Below are positions 49,386 through 60,650 of a DNA stretch of 64,000 bases, piece after piece. Under the pieces are notes generated by a model. The model saw only the letters and a program-made list of their open reading frames with translations, was not told where the DNA came from and made no database searches. Every line of letters begins with the position of its first letter. The stretch's first letter is position 1. The position numbers and the translations under genes were made by a program. Source of the DNA: Plantago ovata (lineage: Eukaryota; Streptophyta; Magnoliopsida; Lamiales; Plantaginaceae); assembly GCA_028274465.1 (NCBI GenBank), contig CM051455.1, positions 119,015,547-119,079,546 of the forward strand, in the 5' to 3' direction.

Positions 49386-51927
49386 TGTAATGGTACCGAT
49401 TTTGAAAACAAAATATTTTCTTGAAAAAGGAAAATCGAAAAATACTTTAATAACAACGGTCGGCAATAAATGCCAAAATAATCTTTGACGCTAACAATAA
49501 TAAATAATATCCAATGACAACTCAAGTTCGAATGAACAACGAATGAAGACAATAAAAGTGTATCTTCTTATTTTGAAAAGAAACCCGTGACACCCCAGAC
49601 CCTTCTCTCAGTCGCTGGCATCCTAGTCACGCACGTCCTCAGCAGCATCTGGAAGGAAGGAATTTTGAAAAAACAAAAGAGTGTGAGATAAAGGATCTCA
49701 GTGAGGTTCTAAGTTAAAACAGAAAGTAAACAGTTTTAAAAACAAAATCCTTTTCAGAAAAACGAGCAAACAGAACAGAACACATATAACAGATTAACAG
49801 AACAGATACGTTGTAGACCGTTGGTGCAACCCGCCTTATTGCTCCTACTCCCAGAATGCCCTTATAACTCCCTCCAGAGGGTGCACAACTCCGAACAGAA
49901 ACAGAAACCCCCGTGTACTTTGGGGAAACAGATCCTACGACCCTAATAGGCCTCAGCGACTTCTGCCTCGCGCCTAAAAGGGAATAGACTAGGCCACGAT
50001 CAAGCAAACCCGATAGTCCCCTACTACCCAAGCCTACCTAACCATAACCTAATCGACCGGTCACACAGAAACAGAACAACAAATACAATTAATTAACACC
50101 GAGAGGTGTTCCTGCAGAAAGTCAGTACAGAACAGAGTAGCAATAACAAAATACAAAATTCATACTTAGGACTTATACTTTTACGCGGAAGCATACAGTA
50201 AACAGTAGATAGTAATAGGTACAAACAGTCACATAGTCTTCCAGTTTTTCGCAAATAATAGGTTTAGGGGTGAACACTCACCTTAGCTTGCGAGCAAACG
50301 ACCTTCAACAAGAGATGAGCTTACGGGTTTACGGACAACGGAGAACCTAACAAGAAAGTACTAAACACACTTTAGAAGTCGAACGGACGGAAGGAAAAAA
50401 GTTGAAAAAGGAACGGTAAAGTCGAGGTTCGAACTCGGGACCTCTAAGTTAGTCAAGCAAGAACCTAACCAACTAAGCTAGCAAGTCAAGTCAATACTAA
50501 CTTACAAAAACAGAAACCAAGTTTAAAACATTTTCAGAAATCTTCGGTTTTCAGATTCTGGAAATTACCCTCAGTGGTAAATTGCAAAATAACCCTTTTT
50601 CGAAAACAGACAGTACAAACAACCAGAAGTTTTCCAACACCTAACAGTCTTCTCAAAACAAAAAGGTTTACGATAAAAGCTTACTGTCAGTCAACTACGG
50701 TCAACGGTAAAACTGCAAAAAGGTCCTTTAGGTTTTTAGGTTTCCCAAATCAGTCCACAAAAATCCAAAACAGTAACAACAAGGTCCAAAAGTCCTTTCG
50801 AGGTCAACAGGAAATCAAAGTCAACATACGAGGTCAAAAGTTCACAAGTCCAGCCAAACAGTAACTACACTAACAACCTAAGTCCCGGTTCTCGGTTCGA
50901 AATAATTAACAAGGTCAGATCGATCAAGGGTAAAATCGTCCAAGGTAAAAAGTCCAAACAGAAAATGAGAATACGAGATTCGAATCGAGAGCAGCAGTAG
51001 GAACGAGATTTACCTTCGAATCGAACTAAAAGGTTGAACAATCTGCAATCGAAAGAATTAAGAAGAAAGGAAAATTAAAACCGAGATTCAAATCGAATTC
51101 GTAACCAAATCGAACTCGAAACGGAAAGATCAGAAGGAATCGAAATCTCTTACCGATCGAAACAGAAAGGATCGTGGCGGACGAGATCGGAGCGGCGAGC
51201 GAGATCGGCACGCGGCGCGGAGACAAACGGACAGACGGAACGATCGAACGGCGGCGGAGAATCGTCAGGCGGACGGCGCGGACGGAGGCAGAGACCGCGG
51301 CGACAAAGGCAACAGCGGCGGCTTTGCGTGAGACGTAACGGATCGATCGAATCGATCGATCGATAGACAGAGCTCGACGACAGGCGACGAACGGACGACC
51401 GCTTGCGGCGGCGGAGCGCGAACGGACGCGACACAGACGAACAGATCGGACGGCGGCGGCACGGCGATGGCGGCTTGGTGCGGCGGAACGGAGTCGAACG
51501 GACGGCCGGCGGAGCGATGGGGTCGAACGGAGATAGGCAGCAGCAGTAACTGTCAATCTCTCTTTCTCTTTCCTTTCTTTTCTTTCTTTCTTTCTTCTCT
51601 ATTTCTCTCTTTCTCTCTATTCGGTTTGGACGGTAGCAAGAGATGAGGAGATGGGATACTGACTAGGGTTAGGGTTAGAGTTACTAATGGGCCGGTCAAC
51701 AGGCCTTGACTGGGCTAAGAATGGGCCAAACGAAGGCTAAACAGATCAGATAGTCCAGCTTGATCCAAACGAAACGAAACGAACTAACTTACGCGAAAAT
51801 AATTAACTAATTATCGAATAAATAATTTACTCTGATAATTAATAACTAAAATAAATAATTAAATAATAAATAATATTAAATAAATAATTAAATAAGTAAT
51901 TAATATTAAAAAAAACGGGGTGTTACA
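49386..51927 (-). mobile_element. C2 3' LTR, full length
   Basis: The LTR is 2542 bp. On the minus strand it starts TGTAACACCCCG and ends GGTACCATTACA. It contains the site II/telo-box cluster near 51660-51735, a GA tract, GCC-rich part and tRNA-like boxes at 50424-50480. GGTGC at 49823-49827 is the empty site of element D. Confidence 0.9.
50424..50480 (-). other. tRNA-like A-box and B-box pair (C2)
   Basis: On the minus strand TAGCTTAGTTGG (50480-50469) and AGTTCGAACCTC (50435-50424) match the pol III box consensus at tRNA-like spacing, as in C1. It is not an intact tRNA. Confidence 0.5.
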
Positions 51928-51937
51928 CTCTTCCCCC

Positions 51938-53798
51938 TTAAAAGAATTTGGTCCCCAAATTCGCACCTGAAAAGTTGAAGAGCTCGGGATACTGCCGGCG
52001 CATGTCATCCTCGCTTTCCCAGGTTGCTTCCTCATACTGATGATTTCTCCACAGCACCTTTACTTGCTTGATTTGCCGATTAAGGAGCTGTTGTACCTTC
52101 TGGTCAAGAATACGAACCGGTTGCTCCACGTAGGACAAATCCTCCTCAATGGTCACTTCCTCGGGTTGAATCACGTGAGACGGATCCGGATAATACCTCT
52201 TCAATTGAGATACATGGAATACATTATGAATTCCAGTAATAGTAGTGGGCAGTTGCAACCGATAAGCTACAATGCCAACTCTCTCAATGATCTCGTATGG
52301 ACCCACATATCGAGGGTTCAGCTTAGCTCGACGACCCATACGAACAATTCCCTTTCTCGGAGATAGCTTGAGAAAGACAAAATCACCCGCTTCAAATTCC
52401 AAATCTCGTCTACGGTTATCGGCGTAACTCTTCTGTCGACTTTGAGCAGTTCTCAATCGGTCTCGGATAAGTCTAACCTTTTCCAAGGTTTCTTGTATCA
52501 TCTCGTTGAGAGTCCTCTCTCCAGCTACTGGTGTAGAAACTCGGTCCTCCAAATCCCAATACAGTGGTGATCTACACTTCCGACCATACAGCGCCTCGAA
52601 CGGTGCCATACCAATCGATGCTTGATAACTGTTGTTATAAGCATACTCCACCAATGGCAAATGCTGTGCCCAGCTTCCTTGGTGATCTAGCACACACAAT
52701 CTCAGAAGATCTTCTAAAGTTTGAATGGTCCTTTCGGATTGACCATCGTCTGCGGATGTGCTGCGGTACTAAAATTCAACTTAGTACCTAAGCCTTCATG
52801 TACTTGCTTCCAAAATCTCGAGACAAACTTTGGATCTCTATCGGAGACAATGCTCACTGGAGTGCCATGAAGCCTGATTATCTCATCGCGGTAGACTTCA
52901 GCTAATTTCTCGGATGTGTAGGTGGTTTTAACGGGTAGAAAATGTGCCGATTTTGTCAATCTATCGACAATAACCCAAACACTATCAAAACCACCCCTAG
53001 CTACCGGTAACCAGTCACAAAATCCATAGTGATCATCTCCCATTTCCACTGTGGAATCTCGAGTGGCTGTAGTAAACCTCCCGGTTTCTGGTGCTCAGCC
53101 TTCACTTGCTGGCAGACCAAGCAACTTTGCACAAACTGTGCAACATCTCGTTTCATATAGGTCCACCAGTAAACCTTCTTCAAATCCTCGTACATCTTGT
53201 TTCCTCCAGGATGCATCGAATACTTAGACTTATGAGCTTCCTCCAAAATTAATCGTCTAAGCTCTTCATCAGAAGGCACACACAATCTACCCTGAAACCT
53301 TAGGGCTCCATTCTCATCAATAGAGAATTTCGCATTTCGAGGCTCAGTAATATGTGCCTTGATATCTTGAAGCTCTTCGTCATGCTCTTGAGCCTCAAGA
53401 ATCTTTCCTGCCAACTCATATCTCAAAGTGATATTGGCGAACATACACGACAATTTGGATACTTCGAGATTTGACACGTGTACCCTACGACTTAAGGCAT
53501 CAGCGACCACATTGGCCTTACCAGGATGGTATCGAATGGTACAGGTGTAATCGCCCAGAAACTCCATCCATCGTCGTTGTCTCATGTTCAACTCCTTTTG
53601 AGTAAACACATACTTCAAGCTCTTATGATCCGTGAGGATAGTGAACTCAGGACCATAAAGATAGTGTCTCCACTTTCCCAAAGCAAAGACTATAGCAGCT
53701 AGCTCAAGGTCATGGGTTGGGTAATTTCTTTCATATGGCTTCAGTTTTCTCGAAGCATATGCGATCACCTTTTCTCGTTGCATCAGTACACAACCCAA
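51938..53798 (-). pseudogene. Chromovirus RNase H, integrase and chromodomain (C2)
   Basis: Frames on the minus strand give RNase H ([30 protein letters not shown]) and integrase zinc region in 53798-53001, the integrase core ([13 protein letters not shown]) in 53049-52714, and [16 protein letters not shown] with the chromodomain ending [15 protein letters not shown] in 52699-51938. It corresponds to 27483-29423 of C1. The copy has some damage. Confidence 0.85.
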
Positions 53799-53853
53799 AC
53801 CTTCCTTTGAAGCATCGTGTAGACTATAAAGTCGTTGGTTCCCTCGGGAAGAG

Positions 53854-54870
53854 CTAGTATCGGGGCGTGGTCAGCCTCTTCTTCAGCTCCTCGAAGCTTT
53901 CCTGACACTTGTCACTCCATACGAACTTAGGATTTTTCCCTGTTAAAGAGGACAAGGGTCCAGCTATCTTCGAATAATCCTTCACAAAACGGCGATAGTA
54001 ACCAGCCAAACCAAGAAAACTCCTCACCTCAGTGACAGATTCAGGTCTCTTCCAATTGACTATCGACTCAATCTTCGATGGGTCAACCTCCAAACCTTCT
54101 CCAGAGATAATGTGCCCTAAGAAGGCTACTTTATCTAGCCAAAATTCACACTTGCTGAATTTGGCATACAATTTGTTGTTCTGAAGAGTTTCCAAGACAA
54201 TTCGAAGATGTTTCTCATGATCCTCTTCAGATTTTGAGTAAACGAGAATGTCATCGATGAAAACAACAACAAACTGATCTAGATACGGCTGAAAAACTCG
54301 GTGCATCAAATCCATGAACACAGCCGGGGCATTCGTAAGGCCAAACGGCATCACTACGAACTCGTAATGACCATACCTCGAGTTTAGGGCAGTCTTAGGT
54401 ATGTCTTCTTCCCTTACCCTAACTTGATAATAGCCTTGTCGCAGATCAAGCTTTGAGTAAACCTTCGAACCTTCCAACTGATCGAAAAGTTCCTCAATAC
54501 GGGGCAGGGGGTACTTGTTCTTGACAGTGACTTGATTCAAGCCTCGATAGTCGATGCACATCCTCATAGTACCATCCTTCTTCTTCACGAACAGAACCGG
54601 TGATCCCCAAGGTGACGAACTAGGTCTCACAAAACCGTTATCCACCAGATCTTGCAGTTGAGTCTTCAGCTCCTTAAGCTCAGCAGGTGCCATCCTATAC
54701 GGTGACTTCGATATTGGTGCAGTGCCAGGTACCAGATCAATGCTAAACTCCACCTCTCGTTCAGGGGGTACGGAATCCAGCTTCTCAGGGAAAACACCCT
54801 TGAACTCCTTAACCACCCTGACTTCCTCGATTTTTGGCTGATCTTTGGGTTTATTGATCAGATACGCCAA
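53854..54870 (-). CDS. Chromovirus reverse transcriptase (C2)
   Basis: The frame has [62 protein letters not shown] and GLAGYYRRF, all RT blocks of the gypsy type. It is nearly identical to C1 26445-27455. Confidence 0.88.
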   Translation of the reverse strand: MAYLINKPKDQPKIEEVRVVKEFKGVFPEKLDSVPPEREVEFSIDLVPGTAPISKSPYRMAPAELKELKTQLQDLVDNGFVRPSSSPWGSPVLFVKKKDGTMRMCIDYRGLNQVTVKNKYPLPRIEELFDQLEGSKVYSKLDLRQGYYQVRVREEDIPKTALNSRYGHYEFVVMPFGLTNAPAVFMDLMHRVFQPYLDQFVVVFIDDILVYSKSEEDHEKHLRIVLETLQNNKLYAKFSKCEFWLDKVAFLGHIISGEGLEVDPSKIESIVNWKRPESVTEVRSFLGLAGYYRRFVKDYSKIAGPLSSLTGKNPKFVWSDKCQESFEELKKRLTTPRY

Positions 54871-54944
54871 AAGCAGGTAGCACCCTTCACGTACAGCCTC
54901 CTAGCTTCCATGGCAGACAGTAAAAACTTCTCATCCTTCCTCTT

Positions 54945-56358
54945 CTAAACTTTCTCCTCTCCAGGTTTTCCCAGGAATATTGCCTTGGTTCGACAATCCC
55001 ATTGCGCGTAGTGCTCGGACAACCAATCCATACCCAGAATAACATCGTAGGTCGATAGAGGTAGAAATATAAGGTCAGCAGGGAAAGTTCTTCCTAGGAT
55101 GGAAATCTCGCATCGCTCAACGAACTTCTTAGTGATTAGACTAGCTCCCAAAGGCGTACATACTTCTAAAGCGTAGGGTAATACTTTGTATGGTAAAACG
55201 AGTGATTCAGCAATTACTTCAGCAATAAATGAATGCGTTGCACCAGGATCAAATAAAGCTTTAGAAGGAGTTTGAGCGATCAGTAGCGTACCTTCAACCA
55301 CATTTGCGGTGTCAGGAACTTCATGACCGCCTATGCTGAAAACTCGGGGCTTCGCCATAGTACCCTTGCCATCATTTCTCAGAGCGTAGTCTCCTGGCCT
55401 TCCTCCCTTGACAATGGCATGACGGTTCGGACAGTGGCTAATCTTGTGATCCTTACTCCCACAAGCCAAGCATAAGCCCTGTCTTTTCCAGCAGTTGTGC
55501 TCATCGTGGTTCACTCCTCCACAGTAGTTGCAGTTCTTCCTTGCCTGGAACGACTGCCCAGACCCTCCAGCAGTGTTGCGAGAGCGGTTGTCATGCTGAG
55601 TACGGGAATACTTCGCCGGTGGCGCCTGATATCCAGATTGATATCCTCCTCGGTTCTCCCTCTTATATCCAGATTGACTTCCTCCTCCATGGCTCCCAGA
55701 AGAACTAGAGTAGTTCCTCTTGCTCGAGTATGGCTTATCAGCCATCTTGATCTCCTTGAGACCACTCTCTACCTCGGAGGCAAGTTCGACAGCCTTGATA
55801 TAGGTAGGCATATTGGTCCCAAATAGACTGTACCGGATCTCAGTGTTGAGTCCCTTCACAAAGTGACGAACCTTCTCTCGTTCATCATCCTGGAAATGCG
55901 GCACGTACTTCAGTAACCGGGTAAACTCCGAGTCATAGTCGGCAACATCCATGTTCCCTTGCACCAAAGCTTGAAATTCGTCTCTCCGGTTCTCGCGAAC
56001 CAGGCGAGGCACGTACTTGTCCATGAAGTCTTTGGTGAAATTCTCCCAGGTACGAGCAACTCCCTCTTGCCTCCATCTTGCATTCACGGTTCTCCACCAG
56101 TTCCTGGCGGCTCCCACGAACTGGAAAGCAGCAAGCTCGATCTTCCTCTCGTCTGGATAGTGCAGGATCGAGAATAAGTTCTCCATACCTTCGATCCAGA
56201 GCTGGGAACAGGTGGTGCTGTGGTGCTCCAGCGCGGCGAATGGTTTCGATGAAATCCCCAGAGCAGCGATGATACGGTCCACTTGGTCTCCATTTTCAGC
56301 GTGCTGATCGTCTCCACTTCCATTGCTGCTGGCACCACGAGTGTTTCTGCGACTCATT
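54945..56358 (-). CDS. Chromovirus gag-protease (C2)
   Basis: From the ATG at 56358 ([17 protein letters not shown]) the frame has the capsid region ([13 protein letters not shown]), two CCHC knuckles ([28 protein letters not shown]) and protease [12 protein letters not shown]. It is the counterpart of 24890-26425, with a small number of substitutions and one more diverged stretch near the N-terminus. Confidence 0.86.
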
Positions 56359-56439
56359 CTAACAAAGGGCACTACTAGCAGTTGATTTAACAACCTCGAA
56401 TCTCTAACTTAGAAAAGAGCAGAAAAACAAAGAACTAAG

Positions 56440-57233
56440 GCCAGAAACAGAAAGGACCGCGGCGGACGAGATCGGAGCGGCGAGCGGGATCGGCGGCGTG
56501 GCGAGAGACAAACGGACATACGGAATCGATCGAACGGCGGCGGCAAATCATCAGGCGGAACGGCGCGGACGGAGGCAGAGACCGCGGCGACACAGGCGCG
56601 GCGACAACGGCGAACAGGCAGCGGCTTTGCGTGAGACGTAACGGATCGATCGATCGATAGACAGAGCTCGACGAACAGGCGACGAACGGCGGACGCGCTT
56701 GCGGCGGCGGAGCGCGAAACGGACGACGACACAGACGAACAGATCGACGCGGCGGCGGCACGGCGATGGCGGCTTGGTGCGGCGGAACGGAGTCGAACGG
56801 ACGGCCGGCGGCGGCGATGGGGTCGAACGGAGATAGGCAGCAGCAGTAACTGTCAATCTCTCTTTCTTCTTTCCTTCTTTTCTTTCTTTCTTTCTTCTCT
56901 ATTTCTCTCTTTCTCTCTATTTCGGTTTGGACGGCAGCAAGAGAATGAGGAGATGGGATACTGACTAGGGTTAGGGTTAGATTACTAATGGGCCGGTCAA
57001 CAGGCCTTGACTGGGCTAAGAATTGGGCCAAACGAAAGGCTAAACAGATCAGATAGTCCAGCTTGATCCAAACGAAACGAAACGAACTAACTTACGCGAA
57101 AATAATTAACTAATTATCGAATAATAATTTACTCTGATAATTAATTAACTAAATAAATAATTCAATAATAAAATAATAATTAAATAAATAATTAAATAAG
57201 TAATTAAATAATTAAAAAAAACGGGGTGTTACA
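56440..57233 (-). mobile_element. C2 5' LTR-derived segment
   Basis: It matches the first part of the 3' LTR and the C1 segment 24011-24800. It has the same site II/telo-box cluster (about 56965-57022 in reverse), CT-rich tract and GGC-rich part. The terminus TGTTACA meets flank CGCTC at 57234. Confidence 0.85.
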
Positions 57234-58158
57234 CGCTCTTGAGGACTTGCTTCAATTCGTTGGTAAAGCACTCGAATCGATCCCCATTCCCCCCATACAT
57301 AGGGGCTTCTTGAGTAGGTGGAGCTTCAGGTCCATGTCTCCTAACCATTGCTCTTGGGTCCTTGAATTGCGACCCCTTAGCAAGCCTTTCGAAAACCGCC
57401 CAGACGGCTTCTGCGGTTTCTTCCCAAATATTGCCACGGCATTGGAAATCCACCACTTGTTGGTTCTCGAACGTTAGTCCATTGTAGAAGTGATGGACTA
57501 GATCCGAAAGCTCAAAACCATGGTGAGGGCACTTGTTCATGAGGTCTTGGAACCTCTCAAACGCGGTGTAGATGGTCTCATCATAGTCTTGTTTGAACCC
57601 ATTGATTTGCGCCTTAGCGCGGTAGTCAAGGTGTGAGGGAAGTATTTCTCCATGAAAGCTGAAAAAACCTTCTCCCAAGTGTCCAGCGAGCCCGCTGGTA
57701 GAGAACTCAACCATGACTTGGCTCTGTCGCCAAGCCCCATAGCAAAAACCTTCATCCTCAACTCATCCGTTGTTATTCAGCTCCGGTCGTGGGAGTTGGT
57801 TGACGAAATCATCGATATCGTGCAAGTACCCCATCACATCTTCCCTTGCTAAGCCATAGAACCTCGGAAGTTGTTGGAACGCGTGGTTCTTGATTTCCAG
57901 ATCACGAGTTGCAGACGAAAGAACAATCGTCGGTCCCCTCATTTGATCCTTGGAGGGTTGAACCCATGCTTTCAGTGGTCTAGCTTCTGCCATTCCGTCG
58001 ATTTCCTTAAAAAGACTGTGTAGAGATTCAGAGAAATCGGTATCCTCTATTTCCTCTAGTTCACGCCTTCGAAGTAGTCGCCTTCTTTGGTGGTAGACTC
58101 TGTCGATCTCAGCAATTGAATCAGCAAGCGGTGTTCCTCTAGATCGTGTATGTCGCAT
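57234..58158 (-). pseudogene. Athila-like gag, 5' part (E3)
   Basis: The start at 58158 (MRHTRSRGTPLADSIAEIDR) and motifs FYGLAREDVMGYLHDIDDF, GDRAKSWLSSLPAGSLDTW, TAFERFQDLMNKCPHHGFEL and FYNGLTFENQQVVDF match E2 23084-24010 almost residue for residue. It is interrupted at 57234 by C2. The copy is broken. Confidence 0.8.
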
Positions 58159-58279
58159 ACACTATCTGTAACAACTAGGAAGGAGTATCAAAGAGAGATT
58201 AAATAGGAAAATAAAAACTACTACAACTAGGAATTGAATGCTGAAATATAAAAAAGATAAACAGAAAAAAGGAGTATAG

Positions 58280-58297
58280 TCCCCGGCAACGGCGCCA
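58280..58297 (-). other. Primer binding site, tRNA-Asp type (E3)
   Basis: On the minus strand TGGCGCCGTTGCCGGGGA complements plant tRNA-Asp and lies two bases from the 5' LTR end, one base closer than in E2 and Y. Confidence 0.85.
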
Positions 58298-58299
58298 TT

Positions 58300-58955
58300 T
58301 GATGAACTGGTTAGAACTTGTCAGATTCTAGTTAATCAATAAATTTGTATTGAGCCAAAGACATTCAAACTACAACGAAAACCGTAGTGCAGCAGTAAAA
58401 TAACCTCGAGTGTCGATCTCTAAGGACTATAACTAGCTTTATCTAATCTAACTAAGAATATAAAATCAACAAACTACTTAGCAAAGGTTTTTCTTATCAG
58501 ATAATGGAGGCTGGTGATAGTATGGTCATTCAAAGCATAGCAGGTTAATAATCATGCATGAAGTACCCCGTTTTGCATAGAGATCTTTGATCAATGAATT
58601 GTCAATTGTGTTCCGTTATTATTCAACACTACGAAGATAGAGGTTTTAGATAGATCAAAGAAATAAAGCAATAACTCAAAGCCTAATGCGGGATATAGCC
58701 ATTAGCATAATCATTAACCCTTCGCTAAGAAATCACATACTATCACCAACGAGAAGTTTAGCTACTCATAGATGTCATGCAATCAACAGAAATCATAGCA
58801 AGATTGAATGAAAACATGTTGAAAGAATATAAATATAAATAGAAAAACTGTAAGATACATGTTACCGAAGGTTGTCAATCTCCGAAGAATCGCGATCTTA
58901 CAAGCTCCAAAATGCTAAGAAAAGTATCTCCTAACGCTAAGAATCCCCAGAACAG
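58300..58955 (-). mobile_element. 5' LTR of E3 (family B), running into the gap
   Basis: It starts TGATGAACTGGTTAG and matches 22938-22285 of E2 in reverse, then stops at the N run before the U3 module. Compared with E2 it shows many one-base length differences, more than in the rest of the contig, which suggests lower base quality at a contig end. Confidence 0.85.
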
Positions 58956-59055
58956 NNNNNNNNNNNNNNNNNNNNNNNNNNNNNNNNNNNNNNNNNNNNN
59001 NNNNNNNNNNNNNNNNNNNNNNNNNNNNNNNNNNNNNNNNNNNNNNNNNNNNNNN
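58956..59055. other. Assembly gap of 100 N
   Basis: Exactly 100 N. It interrupts the family B LTR on the left; SIRE-like RNase H sequence starts on the right. The two sides are not parts of one element, so the gap hides at least the rest of the LTR. Confidence 0.98.
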
Positions 59056-59745
59056 AAGAGGACAAACTTGTTGAAGAACACAAGTATAGGAATCTCCTTC
59101 GGGTTCCTTGTTTTGTATCTAAGCCGTAGACCTGACACTCAGTTATGACTGTTTGTGTGTTGCAAGATTCAATCTGATCCAAGAGAATCACACTACAAAA
59201 AGGCAATTAAAATACTGAAATATGTAAAGGTACCGTCAATGTTGGATTATGGTATCCAAAGATTCTGGACTTGAATTGGTTGGGTATTCTGATGCTGATC
59301 ATGGTGGATCAACTCTTGATAGAAAAAGTACCTCTGGAACTTGTCAGTTTTTGGGTACTAGATTAATATCATGGTTCAGCAAGAAGCAAACCGTGTGTCG
59401 CCAATTCATCTACTGAATCTGAATACATTGCAGCTGGTTGTTGCACAGCTCAAATCCTATGGATTCAGCAACAATTAAGAGATTATGGTATTTCTCCAAA
59501 GAAAACACCAAATCTTTGTGATAATACAAGTGCTATTGCAATTACGCAAAATCCTAAGTTTCACTCTAGGACCAAGCACATTGATATTAGACATCATTCA
59601 TTAGAGATCATGTGGAAAAAGGTGATATTGAGGTTGTGAAAGTAGGTACTGAAGATCAGCTTGCTGACATCTTTACCAAGCCCCTACCGGATAATAGGTT
59701 CGCAATGCTAAGGTATAACCTTGGATTGATTGAACTACCTCAATA
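59056..59745 (+). pseudogene. SIRE-like RNase H (contig 3 element)
   Basis: Pieces of the copia RNase H are readable in several frames: a GSTLDRKSTSGTCQFLG-like stretch near 59310-59360, IRDHVEKGDIEV and DIFTKPLPDNRF near 59650-59700. It resembles 10751-11582 but has drifted. It would be the end of pol, followed by the hairpin array and the extra 3' gene. It is broken. Confidence 0.7.
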
Positions 59746-59764
59746 AAGGATACACTTGGCAGAA

Positions 59765-60045
59765 TGCTGAAACAGGTATTCAGCAAGCCAAAGTATTCCT
59801 GTCCAAAAGACCAAGTCACTGATTTCTTCTAAGAAATGATAAGTCACACATGATTGCTGAAACAGGCATTCAGCAAGTAATTCCTTCAAAACAGGTATTT
59901 GTTAGGAAACTTGACCATTTGCTAAGACATGCACTCAGTAGTGAAAGAACTTAAGGATTGCTGAAACGGGTACTCAAACAATCAAAAGATACTGAAACAG
60001 GTATTCAAGTATCAAAGGAATTTTCTGAGACGGGAACTCAGAAAA
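59765..60045 (+). repeat. Hairpin array after SIRE pol (contig 3)
   Basis: Clear hairpins: 59765-59785 (TGCTGAA/TTCAGCA, loop ACAGGTA), 59855-59875 (same stem, loop ACAGGCA), 59988-60013 (GATACT.../AGTATC, loop ACAGGTA) and 60021-60045 (TTTTCTGAG/CTCAGAAAA, loop ACGGGAA, perfect 9-bp stem). Weaker ones lie at about 59959-59980 and 60101-60126. The loop pattern ACRGGNA and its stem covariation match the array at 10441-10725. Confidence 0.78.
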
Positions 60046-60249
60046 AGAGCAAAAGCTCATCTCTCAGATTATACCAAAGGATGTCTCAATTGCAAAAGAA
60101 TTTACTCATACGGGAAATCAGAAATAAACTTTAAACTTAGAAAAATATGAGATATCTAAGTAAGGGGGAATTTTCAGCAAGTATATAGAATGTTAATTCA
60201 AACTCGCTGAAAATATTCTTGTCTATTTCAGCAAGCAATCTATCCCTTA

Positions 60250-60650
60250 TTACTCGGTAAAATCAATTTGTGACGTTAAGCTGGCACAGATAAACTCGCA
60301 ATAATCATGACATGAAATTCAATCGTGGCCATTGATGAAAGGAGTTATTAATCTAACGGCTAACGAAACAAGAGAGAGAGTGCTCTGACGGTTTTAGTTA
60401 GTGGGCCACTACGCATTCAATGCAAAGGTTCCACTATCTCCAGTGTTTCTCTGTTTTACCCTTGCTGAGAACTCAAATCGATTGAGTTTCTCACACACCA
60501 GAGACACTATATAAAGAAGGAGTTAGAGAAATGACAAAATTCTTTAACTCACATTTCCTTTCTCTGCAATTTCTAGCCTGAAACTACTGTACCTCCGGTC
60601 AAAAAGCAAACTATCTCTTTTCGTACAATCTTTCTTGCTCTATATAAGAA
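60250..60650 (+). promoter_or_regulatory. Promoter-like region of the SIRE 3' gene
   Basis: TATATAAAG at 60508-60516 lies 135 bp before the ATG at 60651, in the usual CACTATATAAAG context. A site II-like GTGGGCCAC lies at 60401-60409, and TCTAACGGCTAACG at about 60353-60366. The stretch after the TATA box is pyrimidine-rich like a plant leader. This suggests that the 3' ORF has its own promoter, independent of the LTR. Inferred from sequence only. Confidence 0.5.

Larger units (their letters stand above)
49386..57233 (-). mobile_element. Chromovirus (Tekay/Del-like) C2 inserted in gag of E3
   Basis: The element is 7848 bp with ends TGTAAT/TTACA and a 5-bp duplication CGCTC at 49381-49385 and 57234-57238. 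It matches C1 in reverse over its whole length apart from element D, and is inserted at the same base of the same gag. Protein differences between the two are few. It has a full-length 3' LTR, pol, gag-protease and an LTR-derived 5' end. It looks largely preserved with a few breaks. Confidence 0.92.

Noticed and set aside
21735-58955. True large inverted duplication of the chromosome
   Set aside because: Not excluded, but the shared target duplications and the 100-N gaps are explained more simply by a reversed contig and two retained versions of one locus.
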